DNA of 18,074 bases from NCBI GenBank assembly GCA_050730675.1, contig JBOHNM010000084.1, forward strand, positions 1-18,074, read 5' to 3'. The translations under genes were made by a program, and so were the position numbers. Positions 6,621-14,095 of this stretch are shown here, in pieces (positions within the stretch are counted from its first letter, which is position 1; every line of letters begins with the position of its first letter). This DNA is from JBOHNM01 sp050730675 (GTDB taxonomy: Bacteria; Planctomycetota; Phycisphaerae; Phycisphaerales; UBA1924). The notes under the pieces were generated by a model that saw only the letters and a program-made list of their open reading frames with translations, was not told where the DNA came from and searched no databases.

Positions 6621-8684
6621 TTACGGGCAGCCCGAGAAGAACTGCGCCAGGTAGTACACCAGGTCGTCCACCGTATTCACACCGTCGCGAGGGAAGGTGC
6701 CGCCCGGGCCCACCAGATCCGCCACGGAACTGTTGGCAAAGAACCCCGCGAGGAACGCCACCAGATCGTCAACCGTGAGCGAACCGTCCACCGGCGTGCC
6801 GCCGCCCAGCGCCACCAGGTCCGCCACACACGTGAAGTACGCCGTCACCGTGGTGTCCGCATCGAGCGTAATCACGTAGCTGCTGCTCGTCGCCGCCGCA
6901 CCGTCCCACTTGCCGATCTTGTAGCTGCTGCCCGTGCCCGCCGCGGTCAACGTCACCTGCGTGCCCGAGGCAAAGGCGAAGCTGCATGTGCTGCCGCAGT
7001 CGAGCCCCGCGGGGTTGCTCGTCACCGTCCCCGAAGCCGGGCCCGTCTTCACCACTGTCAGCGTCCGCATCACCACCCCGCCGCACGGCGCGGCAGGCGA
7101 ACCGCTGTTCCGCGGCGTGGGCGTCAGCACCTGGAAGTCCGCGACATTCTGATTCCCATCCTGGCACCCGCCGCCGCACCGGATGACGCCGACGGTGTTG
7201 TTGGTGCCGGGAACCGCCAGACCGCCCTCAAAGCACGTCGCCGAGCCATACCCGACGAAATCGATGATGGCCGGATCAAAGCACGTCGAGAGCGAACCGA
7301 GGGCCGCGATGCTGTCCACCAAGGCCACCTTTCCGTCCGTGTTGCTCATGCCGAAAACAACCGGCATCTCCGGGTGCTCCGGGTCGGCTGTTACCGGCAG
7401 CGCAAGGTCCGGAGTCGGCAACGGGCCGCCGGCCACCGCGACCGCGGGGTCACCGACTCGCACCAGGAAATACTTGCCCGGCAGCACCGTCACATCCGGA
7501 AGCGGGATCACGTGCGTCAGGGCGAAGTCCGAGGCCGGCGCCGCGTACTGCAGCGACTTGCCGGCAAGGCTCACCGGCGCGTCCGACCGGTTGAACAGCT
7601 CAATGAAGTCCGAGTCGAACACGGATGTCCCGTTCCCGACACTGTTGTTGCCGCCGCCGCTGTAAACCTGGCTGATGACCACTGCCGCGTTAGAGACCGT
7701 CGGCGTGCAGTCGGTCGCCGCCACCGACGTCGTCGTGGTGCCCGACCGGTTGTTGGTGTCGGTCACCGTAAACGTGACGGTCTGCGGCCCCGACGGCGCC
7801 GTCGCCGGAACGATGTAATTCAGCGTGTAGACGCCGGGGCCCGTCTGGGTCATCGCCACGGCCGTTTCGGAGGCGTTGCCGAACGCCGTGAGATTGGCCG
7901 TAACCGACTGGATCGGCAGCGCCGGATTCTGGCCCGGCGTGGCGTTGACCGTCAGCGCCACCGTCCCGCCAATGCACAGCGTCGCGGGCGAGGCCGACGC
8001 GGTCGCCGTCGGCGGCTGCGGCAAGGCGCTCGTCCCTGTGAACTCCACGTTGTCGAACCGGAGCTTGCCCGTGGTTGCGTAGGTTCCCGTGGGGTTCGAA
8101 GCCTTGTATGCACTTGTCGAGGGCTCGTAGACGCTGACCACGCGCACCGTAAACGTCGGGTTGTTGTTCGCCCCGACAATGGATGAGAAATCCGCGAAGC
8201 GCCCGCTGAACCAGGTATCGCCCGCCGGCCCCACGAACGTACCTGCGATTCCCGTCGGCGTCCCTTCCGGCTCCTGCGTCACCGGCGCGGGGAAGAAGTT
8301 CAGCCCGTCGGTCGAGTACTGCACCTGCATGTAGCGCGAACTGGTGTTGCTGTGCCGGTTGTCCCAGCGCATCTTGATGTTGGCGAAATTCGTCGTATCA
8401 ATGGTGAACTGCAGTCCCGCTGTGCCCGGGGCGTTCCCCTGCGCCGGCCAGGTCGTCACGGAAGTCGCAAAGGTGCCGTTGGTGATCCCCGCCCCGGACT
8501 CCCAGGTGGTGCCGCCGATGTACCCAAGCAAACCCGCCGAGGCGTTCACCGTCGCCGTGGTCTGATTGACCTGGCTCGTGTTGTCCTCGAAGTTCCAGCG
8601 GACAATCGTGGTCTGGGCCGCGGCAGCGGCGCCCAGCACAAACGGGCAGGCCAGTGAACAGACAATCCGGTGCATGTTCGTCAT
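6621..8684 (-). CDS. Secreted multidomain protein with lamin-tail and dockerin-like C-terminus
   Basis: This 687-residue exported protein begins with a signal peptide (MTNMHRIVCSLACPFVLGAA, cut near AAAAQ). Domains by eye: a jelly-roll-like region starting with IVRWNFED (about 25-215); an Ig-like region (220-325); a lamin-tail-like domain (about 333-529) with VVISQVYSGGGNN and DFIELFNRSDAPVSLAG; a B-repeat-like domain (540-617) with SGTQVTLTA; and two dockerin-like repeats (620-687), each with ADLV, DG and VDDLV before FLAGFF or YLAQFF, ending in SGCP. The terminal Gly-Cys resembles the GC-type dockerin tails common in Phycisphaerae, thought to serve surface anchoring. The start follows AAGGA at 7 nt spacing. 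It may be an adhesin or extracellular hydrolase scaffold; no catalytic motif was seen. Confidence 0.85.
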   Translation of the reverse strand: MTNMHRIVCSLACPFVLGAAAAAQTTIVRWNFEDNTSQVNQTTATVNASAGLLGYIGGTTWESGAGITNGTFATSVTTWPAQGNAPGTAGLQFTIDTTNFANIKMRWDNRHSNTSSRYMQVQYSTDGLNFFPAPVTQEPEGTPTGIAGTFVGPAGDTWFSGRFADFSSIVGANNNPTFTVRVVSVYEPSTSAYKASNPTGTYATTGKLRFDNVEFTGTSALPQPPTATASASPATLCIGGTVALTVNATPGQNPALPIQSVTANLTAFGNASETAVAMTQTGPGVYTLNYIVPATAPSGPQTVTFTVTDTNNRSGTTTTSVAATDCTPTVSNAAVVISQVYSGGGNNSVGNGTSVFDSDFIELFNRSDAPVSLAGKSLQYAAPASDFALTHVIPLPDVTVLPGKYFLVRVGDPAVAVAGGPLPTPDLALPVTADPEHPEMPVVFGMSNTDGKVALVDSIAALGSLSTCFDPAIIDFVGYGSATCFEGGLAVPGTNNTVGVIRCGGGCQDGNQNVADFQVLTPTPRNSGSPAAPCGGVVMRTLTVVKTGPASGTVTSNPAGLDCGSTCSFAFASGTQVTLTAAGTGSSYKIGKWDGAAATSSSYVITLDADTTVTAYFTCVADLVALGGGTPVDGSLTVDDLVAFLAGFFANSSVADLVGPGGTFPRDGVNTVDDLVYYLAQFFSGCP

Positions 8685-8718
8685 AGGTGGGTCCTTTTCT
8701 GCGTGCTTTCAATGATCA

Positions 8719-8750
8719 GGCAACCCGTCTTTGTGCTACGTTCGGTTGCC
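8719..8750 (-). promoter_or_regulatory. 5' leader hairpin of the dockerin-type gene
   Basis: A 7-bp perfect stem (ggcaacc at 8719-8725 with ggttgcc at 8744-8750) with an 18-nt loop lies in the predicted leader, about 35 nt before the start codon. It could affect mRNA stability or translation; inferred from sequence only. Confidence 0.4.
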
Positions 8751-8773
8751 GCTTGCATGTATTCGAGGGGGCG

Positions 8774-8817
8774 ATACTAATTGCCCGCCCCCGTCGATCG
8801 CGCTGCGGTTGCGTCAA
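8774..8817 (-). promoter_or_regulatory. Putative promoter of the dockerin-type gene
   Basis: On the minus strand TTGACG (8817-8812) precedes TAGTAT (8779-8774) by 32 nt. The predicted -10 is 89 nt before the start codon. The arrangement matches those of the PEP-CTERM gene and rpsR. Confidence 0.35.
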
Positions 8818-8863
8818 GGTTTTGTGATGATTCTGCAAAGGTGCGATAAACGGATCTGTCCCG

Positions 8864-8891
8864 AAAAAAGGAACGGCTCGTTTCCGAGCCG
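8864..8891 (-). terminator. Rho-independent terminator of the PEP-CTERM gene
   Basis: Read on the minus strand, cggctcg (8891-8885), a GAAA loop and cgagccg (8880-8874) form a stem with a stable tetraloop, followed by a short spacer and six T residues (8869-8864). It lies 35 nt after the stop codon at 8927. Confidence 0.9.
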
Positions 8892-8926
8892 CTCCCGAGA
8901 GCAATTTCAAAGTGTGTGAAACAAAA

Positions 8927-10105
8927 TCAACGGCGGCGGCGGCCGATCATGAGCGTGCCCAGACCTACCAGCGCCGCGGCGCCGGGGGTCGGAACGGCCA
9001 GGGCCACGCCGCGGAAGACGTTGTTCGTGCCCGCGCTGGCCAGCAGCGTCGCCGTGGCCGACGCGCCGGTGTCGGTGATCTGGTAGAGACCGGTGCCGGT
9101 GGCGTTGGTGGCGTAGAGGATGTTGCTGGTGCCGTCGAAGCACCCGGCAAGTCCGCGGGCGCCAAGCCCGGCGCCGAGCTGAAGCGTGTACTGGAGGGCC
9201 CACGCCGAGCCGTTGTACTCCCAGCGCTGGATGCCGCCCGAGGCGCTCGTGCGATCGTCGGCGACGTAGCAGATGCGGTAACCCGAAACCGGGTCAAGCA
9301 CGTTGGCCCCGCCGACGAGCGAGTTGCCGGTGTTGGTGAAGGCGAACTCGTACGCGCTCGAGCCGGCGCCGGTGTTGATCAGGTTGATGATCGTGTTGCC
9401 GCTGGTGGTCGGCAGACCCCCGCCCTGGTACGCGTTGACGCCCAGGAACGCCCCCGAACTGGCCGAGGCATAGAGGTTGTTGCCGTACGCATCCACCGAA
9501 CGGACGTTGGTCACGGTTGCCGAAGTCTGCGTGTTGGTGTTCGCGTACCGAACGCCGCCGAGGCTGGCGGTGGACGCTGTGCCGCCGCTCCACGCGTCAG
9601 AGCCGACGCCGCCGCGCGAGACCGCGCTGCGGATGTTGTTGCCGTTGTAGGCGGCCGCCTGCGTGCCGATGGTGCTGGTGACGCCGGTCGGATTGGTCAG
9701 TCCGCCGATGCCCACGGCCCCATAGCCGATCACACGATCTGCGTTCGCGGTCGCGCCGTTGACACTCGCCGTGCCGCTGGCCGCGTTGTAGCCGGCAAGA
9801 ACGACATAGCTGTTGTCGATCGAGTTGGTCAGCATGCCCTCGGAAGTCGCCGACCCGCTCAGCGTGACGCGGTTGGTGCCGCTGACGCCGCTACCGAAAT
9901 CAGTGAGCGAAGCAGGCACGCCCTGCCCGCCGACGCCCGAAAGATAACCCTGCAGCTGGATCGGCAGCGCGGCGCCGCTGGTGATCGCGGCGCCATTGCC
10001 GATCCGAGCCACGACCGGGTTGACAACACCGTTGGCATAAAACTGGGCGCTGGCGGCACTCGTGCCGACGAGCACCATGAGCGAGGCGATAGCGATTCGG
10101 TTCAT
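8927..10105 (-). CDS. PEP-CTERM sorting-domain exported protein
   Basis: The 392-residue protein has an N-terminal signal peptide (MNRIAIASLMVLVGTSAASA) and a classic PEP-CTERM tail: VPTPGAAALVGLG, a short hydrophobic stretch, then MIGRRRR at the end. Such tails are processed by an exosortase and mark proteins for the cell surface or matrix. The body is rich in Gly, Ala, Ser, Thr and Asn, with recurring strands such as NNLYASASSGAFLGVN, YRICYVADDRTSASGGIQRW and SNILYATNATGTGLYQITD; these suggest a beta-propeller. It has only two cysteines. ATG 10105 is chosen because TTGGAGAGAGAG ends right before it; an in-frame start at 10132 would lack this site. No exosortase gene is in the window. Function unknown beyond surface targeting. 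Confidence 0.88.
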   Translation of the reverse strand: MNRIAIASLMVLVGTSAASAQFYANGVVNPVVARIGNGAAITSGAALPIQLQGYLSGVGGQGVPASLTDFGSGVSGTNRVTLSGSATSEGMLTNSIDNSYVVLAGYNAASGTASVNGATANADRVIGYGAVGIGGLTNPTGVTSTIGTQAAAYNGNNIRSAVSRGGVGSDAWSGGTASTASLGGVRYANTNTQTSATVTNVRSVDAYGNNLYASASSGAFLGVNAYQGGGLPTTSGNTIINLINTGAGSSAYEFAFTNTGNSLVGGANVLDPVSGYRICYVADDRTSASGGIQRWEYNGSAWALQYTLQLGAGLGARGLAGCFDGTSNILYATNATGTGLYQITDTGASATATLLASAGTNNVFRGVALAVPTPGAAALVGLGTLMIGRRRR

Positions 10106-10123
10106 CTCTCTCTCCAAGTTGAT

Positions 10124-10151
10124 GGTCCGCACGCCACGTGCCGCGCGGACC
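10124..10151 (-). promoter_or_regulatory. 5' leader hairpin next to the PEP-CTERM gene ribosome site
   Basis: A 10-pair stem (including one G-T pair) from ggtccgc at 10124 to gcggacc at 10151 closes an 8-nt loop and ends a few bases before the Shine-Dalgarno sequence. It is placed where it could control ribosome access or protect the mRNA. Confidence 0.5.
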
Positions 10152-10198
10152 TGATACTGCCACGGAACTGCGAACGAACGCAGACCGCGGACACAATG

Positions 10199-10241
10199 AA
10201 GATAGGGCCTCCCTCGATTTTGACGATGCGCCGCGCGTCAA
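10199..10241 (-). promoter_or_regulatory. Putative promoter of the PEP-CTERM gene
   Basis: On the minus strand TTGACG (10241-10236) precedes TATCTT (10204-10199) by 31 nt, and the latter is 93 nt before the ATG. Nearly the same geometry precedes the dockerin-type gene. Confidence 0.35.
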
Positions 10242-10275
10242 GCTTGCGCAAAGGTCGCGCTAAGACGACGGGCGT

Positions 10276-11700
10276 TCACCCTACGCGTTTGATGACAACC
10301 ACCGTCAGATCGTCCTGCTGCGGCTCGCCCCGTGCAAACTCGCCAACATCCGCGGCCAGCGCCTCGACGATCTCCGCGGCTGTCTTGCCCGCGTGGCGCG
10401 CCAGCGACGTCCGCAGCCGCTCCAGCCCGTAGTCATCGCGCTGCCCGTCGCGGCTCGGCCGCGACCACTCAAAGAAACCATCGGTCACCAGCGCCAGCAC
10501 GTCCCCCGGCGCCAGCGTCACGCTCTCGGCCGGGCCGAAGCCCGAGTCCGGCACGATCGCCAAAGGCACATCATTGGGGTTGATGTCCCGCACCTGCCCC
10601 GTCGCCTTCGCCCACAGCAGCACCGGGCCGTGCCCAGCCGACAGCAGCCCCACCGGACCGCCGCCGGGCGCGATCAGCACGCTCACCAGCGTCACAAACC
10701 GCCCCTCGGGCAGGTCCTCCGCCAGCAATCGGTTCACCCGTCCGGTGAGCGTCGCGAGATTCCCGTCGTGCAGGCTGCTCGCCCGCACGTACGCGCGGCA
10801 CGCCGCCGTCACCAGCGCCGGCCCGATCCCATGCCCGCTCACGTCCGCCAGCGAGATGATCCAGTTCCCGTCCGGCAGCAATTGCCAGTCGTAGTAATCC
10901 CCGCCGGTCTGGTCCGCCGGCCGGTTCCACCCCGCCACGTCGTACCCGGGAATCTTCGGCGCGCTCACCGGCAGCAGCGCCCGCTGGATCGTCCGCGCCA
11001 CCGACATGTCCTGCTCGATCCGCTCAACCTTGCGCCGGGTCTCCGCCTCCGTCAGCGCCGCCTCGACGTGCCCGCGGATCTGCCAGGCCACCCACGCCGC
11101 CGCCAGACCGCCGATCAGGATCAACACGGTGAAACTGAAGTACGCCGCCGGCGGCAGCCCCGCCGTCGGTGTGCGCAACCCCAAACCGAACTTCACGTAC
11201 GCCAGGATTCCCCCGTACCCGCCCGCCGACACCACCGCCGCCAGCACACACAAAATTGGGCTCAGCCGCAGCGTCGTCAGCATGAAGAGAATGCCGTACG
11301 CCACCACCGGCGGGGCGCTCAGCACCGCGAACGGCGGGAGCGAGCCGCTCACGCACAGCAGCAGCATGATCCCTGTCGGCACCAGGCTCTCGACCACCAC
11401 CGTCGAGACCACAAACCACGATGGGATCCCGCGGTCGTTCAACCGCGCCCAGCGGGCCACCCGCAGCACAACCACCTGGATCACCAGCAGCGCCCCGACG
11501 CCCACGATCGCCAGCTTCGGCAGCCGATCGTCCACCTCGCCCGTCAGCTCGCGCGAGATCGCCAGCACCGCCACCAGCACGACCACCGCGATCACGGCGT
11601 ACGCCCGCCCGATCTCGCTCTTGAGCGCCGCCTCGCGGAACGCCCGCGACTCCACCAGCACGCGGCGTCGGCGCAGGATTGATCTGGCAACTCCTTCCAT
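10276..11700 (-). CDS. Membrane-bound SpoIIE/RsbU-type PP2C phosphatase
   Basis: The 474-residue protein has about six transmembrane helices (roughly 34-50, 63-80, 97-115, 124-141, 146-165, 184-206). A charged helical linker follows (211-241, ending MSVARTIQRALLP), then a SpoIIE-type PP2C domain from about 245. Metal-binding motifs are intact: QTGGDYYDW (264-272), LADVSGHGIGPALV (285-297), LLSAGHGPVLLW, ALVTDGFFEW and QQDDLTVVV near the end. Such phosphatases dephosphorylate anti-sigma-factor antagonists in partner-switching pathways. No PAS, GAF or HAMP domain is present, so the membrane region is the probable sensor. ATG 11700 is chosen because a TACACT box lies 7 nt upstream; in-frame extension to 12135 would overlap the divergent gene. 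No antagonist or anti-sigma gene is nearby. Confidence 0.9.
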   Translation of the reverse strand: MEGVARSILRRRRVLVESRAFREAALKSEIGRAYAVIAVVVLVAVLAISRELTGEVDDRLPKLAIVGVGALLVIQVVVLRVARWARLNDRGIPSWFVVSTVVVESLVPTGIMLLLCVSGSLPPFAVLSAPPVVAYGILFMLTTLRLSPILCVLAAVVSAGGYGGILAYVKFGLGLRTPTAGLPPAAYFSFTVLILIGGLAAAWVAWQIRGHVEAALTEAETRRKVERIEQDMSVARTIQRALLPVSAPKIPGYDVAGWNRPADQTGGDYYDWQLLPDGNWIISLADVSGHGIGPALVTAACRAYVRASSLHDGNLATLTGRVNRLLAEDLPEGRFVTLVSVLIAPGGGPVGLLSAGHGPVLLWAKATGQVRDINPNDVPLAIVPDSGFGPAESVTLAPGDVLALVTDGFFEWSRPSRDGQRDDYGLERLRTSLARHAGKTAAEIVEALAADVGEFARGEPQQDDLTVVVIKRVG

Positions 11701-11707
11701 CGCGCCG

Positions 11708-11713
11708 AGTGTA
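11708..11713 (-). promoter_or_regulatory. -10 box of the SpoIIE-type phosphatase gene
   Basis: TACACT lies 7 nt upstream of ATG 11700, predicting a leaderless mRNA. It is only 8 bp from the -10 box of the divergent gene, so the two promoters overlap. Confidence 0.45.
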
Positions 11714-11721
11714 CGGGCCGC

Positions 11722-11727
11722 TAGACT
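11722..11727 (+). promoter_or_regulatory. -10 box of the DUF2231 gene
   Basis: TAGACT precedes the ATG at 11756 by 28 nt, leaving room for the AGGA ribosome site at 11743-11746. Its -35 region would fall over the start of the divergent phosphatase gene. Confidence 0.35.
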
Positions 11728-11755
11728 CTGGCGCTCGCCACACAGGACGTGCCGC

Positions 11756-12292
11756 ATGTTCAACATCCCCCCGCTCCCGCCCTGGGAAGGCATGCACCCG
11801 CTCGTTGTGCATTTCCCCATCGCGCTGCTGATGGTCGCGCCGCTGCTGGTCCTGCTCGCGGCGTTCTGGCCGTGCAAGGCCAAGCCGCTCATGGTCGCCG
11901 CGTGGATCGTCATCACCATCGGCGCCGGCGGCACAGTCCTGGCCGCGGCCACGGGCGAAGACACCAAGGACGCCGTGGTCGGCGCGGGCGAGGGCTGGTA
12001 CGGAGTGATGCGCAAGCACGCACGCATCGGCGAAACCGCTCGCAACGCATTCGTCGGCTTGTGGGCGCTGTTCACGCTGCTCACCGCCATCGTCCTTGCC
12101 TTCGGCAAACCGGTGCCGCGCGGGTTTATGTACACCGCGTGCGGCCTCTACCTCCTGCTGCACCTGCCCGCGATCCTGATCCTCGTCAATGCCGCACACC
12201 TTGGCGGTCGGCTCGTCCACGAGTTCGGCGCCCGAGCGCCGATGACCAAGGGCGCCCTGCCCTCGAACATGGACTTCGACGAACCCGACTGA
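11756..12292 (+). CDS. DUF2231-type four-helix membrane protein
   Basis: The 178-residue protein has four hydrophobic segments (about 16-36, 44-65, 97-115, 124-146) and opens with MHPLVVHFPIALLM, the conserved HPxxVHFPIAL start of DUF2231 proteins. Further histidines occur at KHARIGETA and NAAHLGGRLVHEFG, at the ends of helices, which suggests metal or heme binding, as has been proposed for relatives; this is inference. It sits in the cytoplasmic membrane. It is transcribed divergently from the phosphatase gene (55 bp apart) and is followed by the FIST gene after 44 bp on the same strand. ATG 11756 is chosen because AGGA lies 9 nt upstream and the family motif follows at once. Confidence 0.8.
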   Translation: MFNIPPLPPWEGMHPLVVHFPIALLMVAPLLVLLAAFWPCKAKPLMVAAWIVITIGAGGTVLAAATGEDTKDAVVGAGEGWYGVMRKHARIGETARNAFVGLWALFTLLTAIVLAFGKPVPRGFMYTACGLYLLLHLPAILILVNAAHLGGRLVHEFGARAPMTKGALPSNMDFDEPD

Positions 12293-12324
12293 GACCTGTC
12301 CGATCCGAACTCCGCCCGCTTGCG

Positions 12325-12330
12325 TAGGCT
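12325..12330 (+). promoter_or_regulatory. -10 box of the FIST gene
   Basis: TAGGCT lies 6 nt before the ATG at 12337, predicting a leaderless transcript independent of the upstream DUF2231 gene. No convincing -35 was seen. Confidence 0.4.
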
Positions 12331-12336
12331 CATCTG

Positions 12337-13650
12337 ATGACCGCGATTTCCGTCCAGCGACTGGTCATGGCCGACGGCTCCTCGGGCGAGCGCAAGAGCG
12401 CGGTCGCCGCGGCACAGGCGGCCGACGCCTGCGCCGAAAACTTGAGTGCTCGCGGCTCGCCGCCGGTGGACCTGCTGCTGCTGTTCGTCTCACCGCATCA
12501 TGGCGGCTCGCTGGCCGAGATTGCCAAGATCGTCTCGTCGCGCCTGTCACCGCGCTGCATCCTGGGGTGCGCCGCGGAGGTCGTGATCGCCGGCTCCCTG
12601 GAGATGGAGGGCCTGCCGGGGATCTCGATCCTGGCGCTGTGCGCGCCCGGCGCGGGCGTGCACCCGTTCACGTCCAGCGACCTGCCCTTGGCGCTGCAGG
12701 CGGGCGAGGCGGATGATGGCGACGAGGACCTGGCGCGGGTGGCGTCGGCCGCGGGGATTGGCCCGGGGCACCGCGCGACAATCGTGCTCGCCGACCCCTT
12801 CACGCAGCCGACCGACACGCTCCTCCACGCGCTGGCCAAAAGCCGGGCGATGGCCTCGCCGGAGAGCGCCGACGAGCGACGGTCGCCGATCGTCGGCGGC
12901 CTGGCGGCCGGCGGGCGCCGGCCGGGGACCGGTGCGCTGCTGCTCAACAATTCTGTGATCAGGTCGGGCTTGGTCGGCGTCTCGCTCTCCGGTCCGCTGC
13001 GCGTTGACGGCGTGGTGAGCCAGGGGTGCCGGCCGTTCGGTCCGAACCTGGTGGTCACGGCGGTGCGAGGGCGGAGCATCCGCGGGCTGTCGGGCAAGCA
13101 GGCGCTCACGGCGCTGCGCGAGACGATCGAGGCGCTCCCCGAGGCGGAGCGCGAGGCGCTGGGCAAGGGTGTGCTGCTGGGGCGTGTGATCAACGAGCAC
13201 AAGGATCGCTTCGGGCGCGGGGACTACCTGATGCGGGCGGTCACCGGCGTCAGCGAGGGTGAGGGCGAGGTGCTGGTGGCCGACCGTCTGCGCGTCGGTC
13301 AGACCGTGCGCTTCCACGTGCGCGACGCCCAGACCGCCAGCGAAGACCTGGAGATGCTGCTGGACGCCCAGGCCCTGCACGGCCCGCCGGCCGGGTGCCT
13401 GCTGGTCACCTGCAACGGCCGTGGCACAAGACTGTTTACCGAGCAGAGCCACGACGCACGCCACGTCCAGAAGGCCTTCCTCGAGCAGGCGGCGGAAGAC
13501 AAGGCCCGTGCGGGCCAGTCCGTTGCGCCCGGCAATCCGATCCCGCTGGCGGGGTTCTTCGCCGCGGGAGAGATCGGGCCGGTGGGCGACGGGGTCTTCC
13601 TGCACGGACAGACCACGTGCGCCGTCATGTTCCGGGCGGAAGCCAGATAG
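12337..13650 (+). CDS. FIST-domain sensor protein
   Basis: The 437-residue soluble protein fits the FIST family (FIST_N followed by FIST_C), a small-ligand sensor module usually found with signal transduction proteins. The FIST_N part has VDLLLLFVSPHHGG (48-61), then SPRCILGCAAEVVIAGSLEMEG, with the typical 'GCsaeg' type turn, and later GLVGVSLSGPLRV. FIST_C ends with the family signature GFFAAGEIGPVGDGVFLHGQ followed by TTCAVMF. It has no output domain of its own, so it probably acts on a partner; the SpoIIE-type phosphatase two genes away is a candidate, by context only. The ligand may be an amino acid or similar, as proposed for the family. The ATG is fixed by the -10 box 6 nt upstream. 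Confidence 0.85.
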   Translation: MTAISVQRLVMADGSSGERKSAVAAAQAADACAENLSARGSPPVDLLLLFVSPHHGGSLAEIAKIVSSRLSPRCILGCAAEVVIAGSLEMEGLPGISILALCAPGAGVHPFTSSDLPLALQAGEADDGDEDLARVASAAGIGPGHRATIVLADPFTQPTDTLLHALAKSRAMASPESADERRSPIVGGLAAGGRRPGTGALLLNNSVIRSGLVGVSLSGPLRVDGVVSQGCRPFGPNLVVTAVRGRSIRGLSGKQALTALRETIEALPEAEREALGKGVLLGRVINEHKDRFGRGDYLMRAVTGVSEGEGEVLVADRLRVGQTVRFHVRDAQTASEDLEMLLDAQALHGPPAGCLLVTCNGRGTRLFTEQSHDARHVQKAFLEQAAEDKARAGQSVAPGNPIPLAGFFAAGEIGPVGDGVFLHGQTTCAVMFRAEAR

Positions 13651-13651
13651 A

Positions 13652-13682
13652 TCACCGCAGAGACGCAGAGAACGCAGAGGAA
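13652..13682 (+). repeat. CGCAGAG repeat, left end of GxxExxY cassette
   Basis: Three units of CGCAGAG (the first preceded by TCAC, then linked by one or two purines) run from 13652 to 13682. The array starts 1 nt after the FIST stop. On the minus strand it encodes the last nine residues and stop of the GxxExxY protein. It is inverted relative to the array at 14096-14134. Confidence 0.9.
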
Positions 13683-14077
13683 GATGAATCAGATAGGACG
13701 CGACGGATGATCCCGTTCCGGAGCATCGGAACGTTGAAGTTGATGAGTAGACCGAGCGGATGAGTTGCAAGTCGCATGTGGGTGAGGAGTTGAGCCTCAT
13801 GGATCGGCTCCCACGCTTTGATCGCCTTCAATTCCACGACGATGAGCCCGCCGACAACAAAGTCCATTCGATAACCGCAGTCGAGCACCTTGCCCCGGTA
13901 CGTGATCGGCAGCGGCACCTCTCGCTCGAAGGGAATGCCGACGTGAAGGAACTCCTCGGCAAGGCAGGTCTGGTACGCCGATTCGAGCAGCCCAGGACCA
14001 AGAACTCGATGCACCTCGATCGCAGCGCCGATAATCTGGCCGGAAAGTTCACCGCTCGGCTCGACATGCGTTGACAT
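13652..14077 (-). CDS. GxxExxY protein, PD-(D/E)xK nuclease fold
   Basis: This 141-residue protein belongs to the GxxExxY family, named for GLLESAY (29-35). It has the PD-(D/E)xK nuclease-like core: D72 in YRMDFVV, then E82 and K84 in VVELKA, with EAQLLTHM (94-101) after. These residues suggest a metal-dependent DNA or RNA nuclease, but no member has a settled function that I know of. ATG 14077 is supported by AAGGAGA (14090-14084) at 6 nt spacing; an extension to 14209 would simply translate the repeat. The C-terminal SSAFSASLR (133-141) is encoded by the left repeat. The gene fills the space between two inverted repeats and has no fixed operon partner, which suggests a mobile or passively spread cassette. 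Confidence 0.85.
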   Translation of the reverse strand: MSTHVEPSGELSGQIIGAAIEVHRVLGPGLLESAYQTCLAEEFLHVGIPFEREVPLPITYRGKVLDCGYRMDFVVGGLIVVELKAIKAWEPIHEAQLLTHMRLATHPLGLLINFNVPMLRNGIIRRVLSDSSSSAFSASLR

Positions 14078-14095
14078 GCCCAATCTCCTTGTGGC

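Noticed and set aside
4950..8186. A 1078-codon open frame on the plus strand
   Set aside because: It is antisense to three well-supported minus-strand genes, is extremely Arg/His/Pro-rich, and exists because stop codons are rare in GC-rich DNA.
8912..10432. A 506-codon plus-strand frame
   Set aside because: It lies opposite the PEP-CTERM gene, which has signal peptide, ribosome site, sorting tail and terminator; the plus frame has no recognisable domain.
12547..13800. A 417-codon minus-strand frame opposite the FIST gene
   Set aside because: No domain, Arg/Gln/His-rich composition, and it runs through the repeat; the FIST signature is on the other strand.
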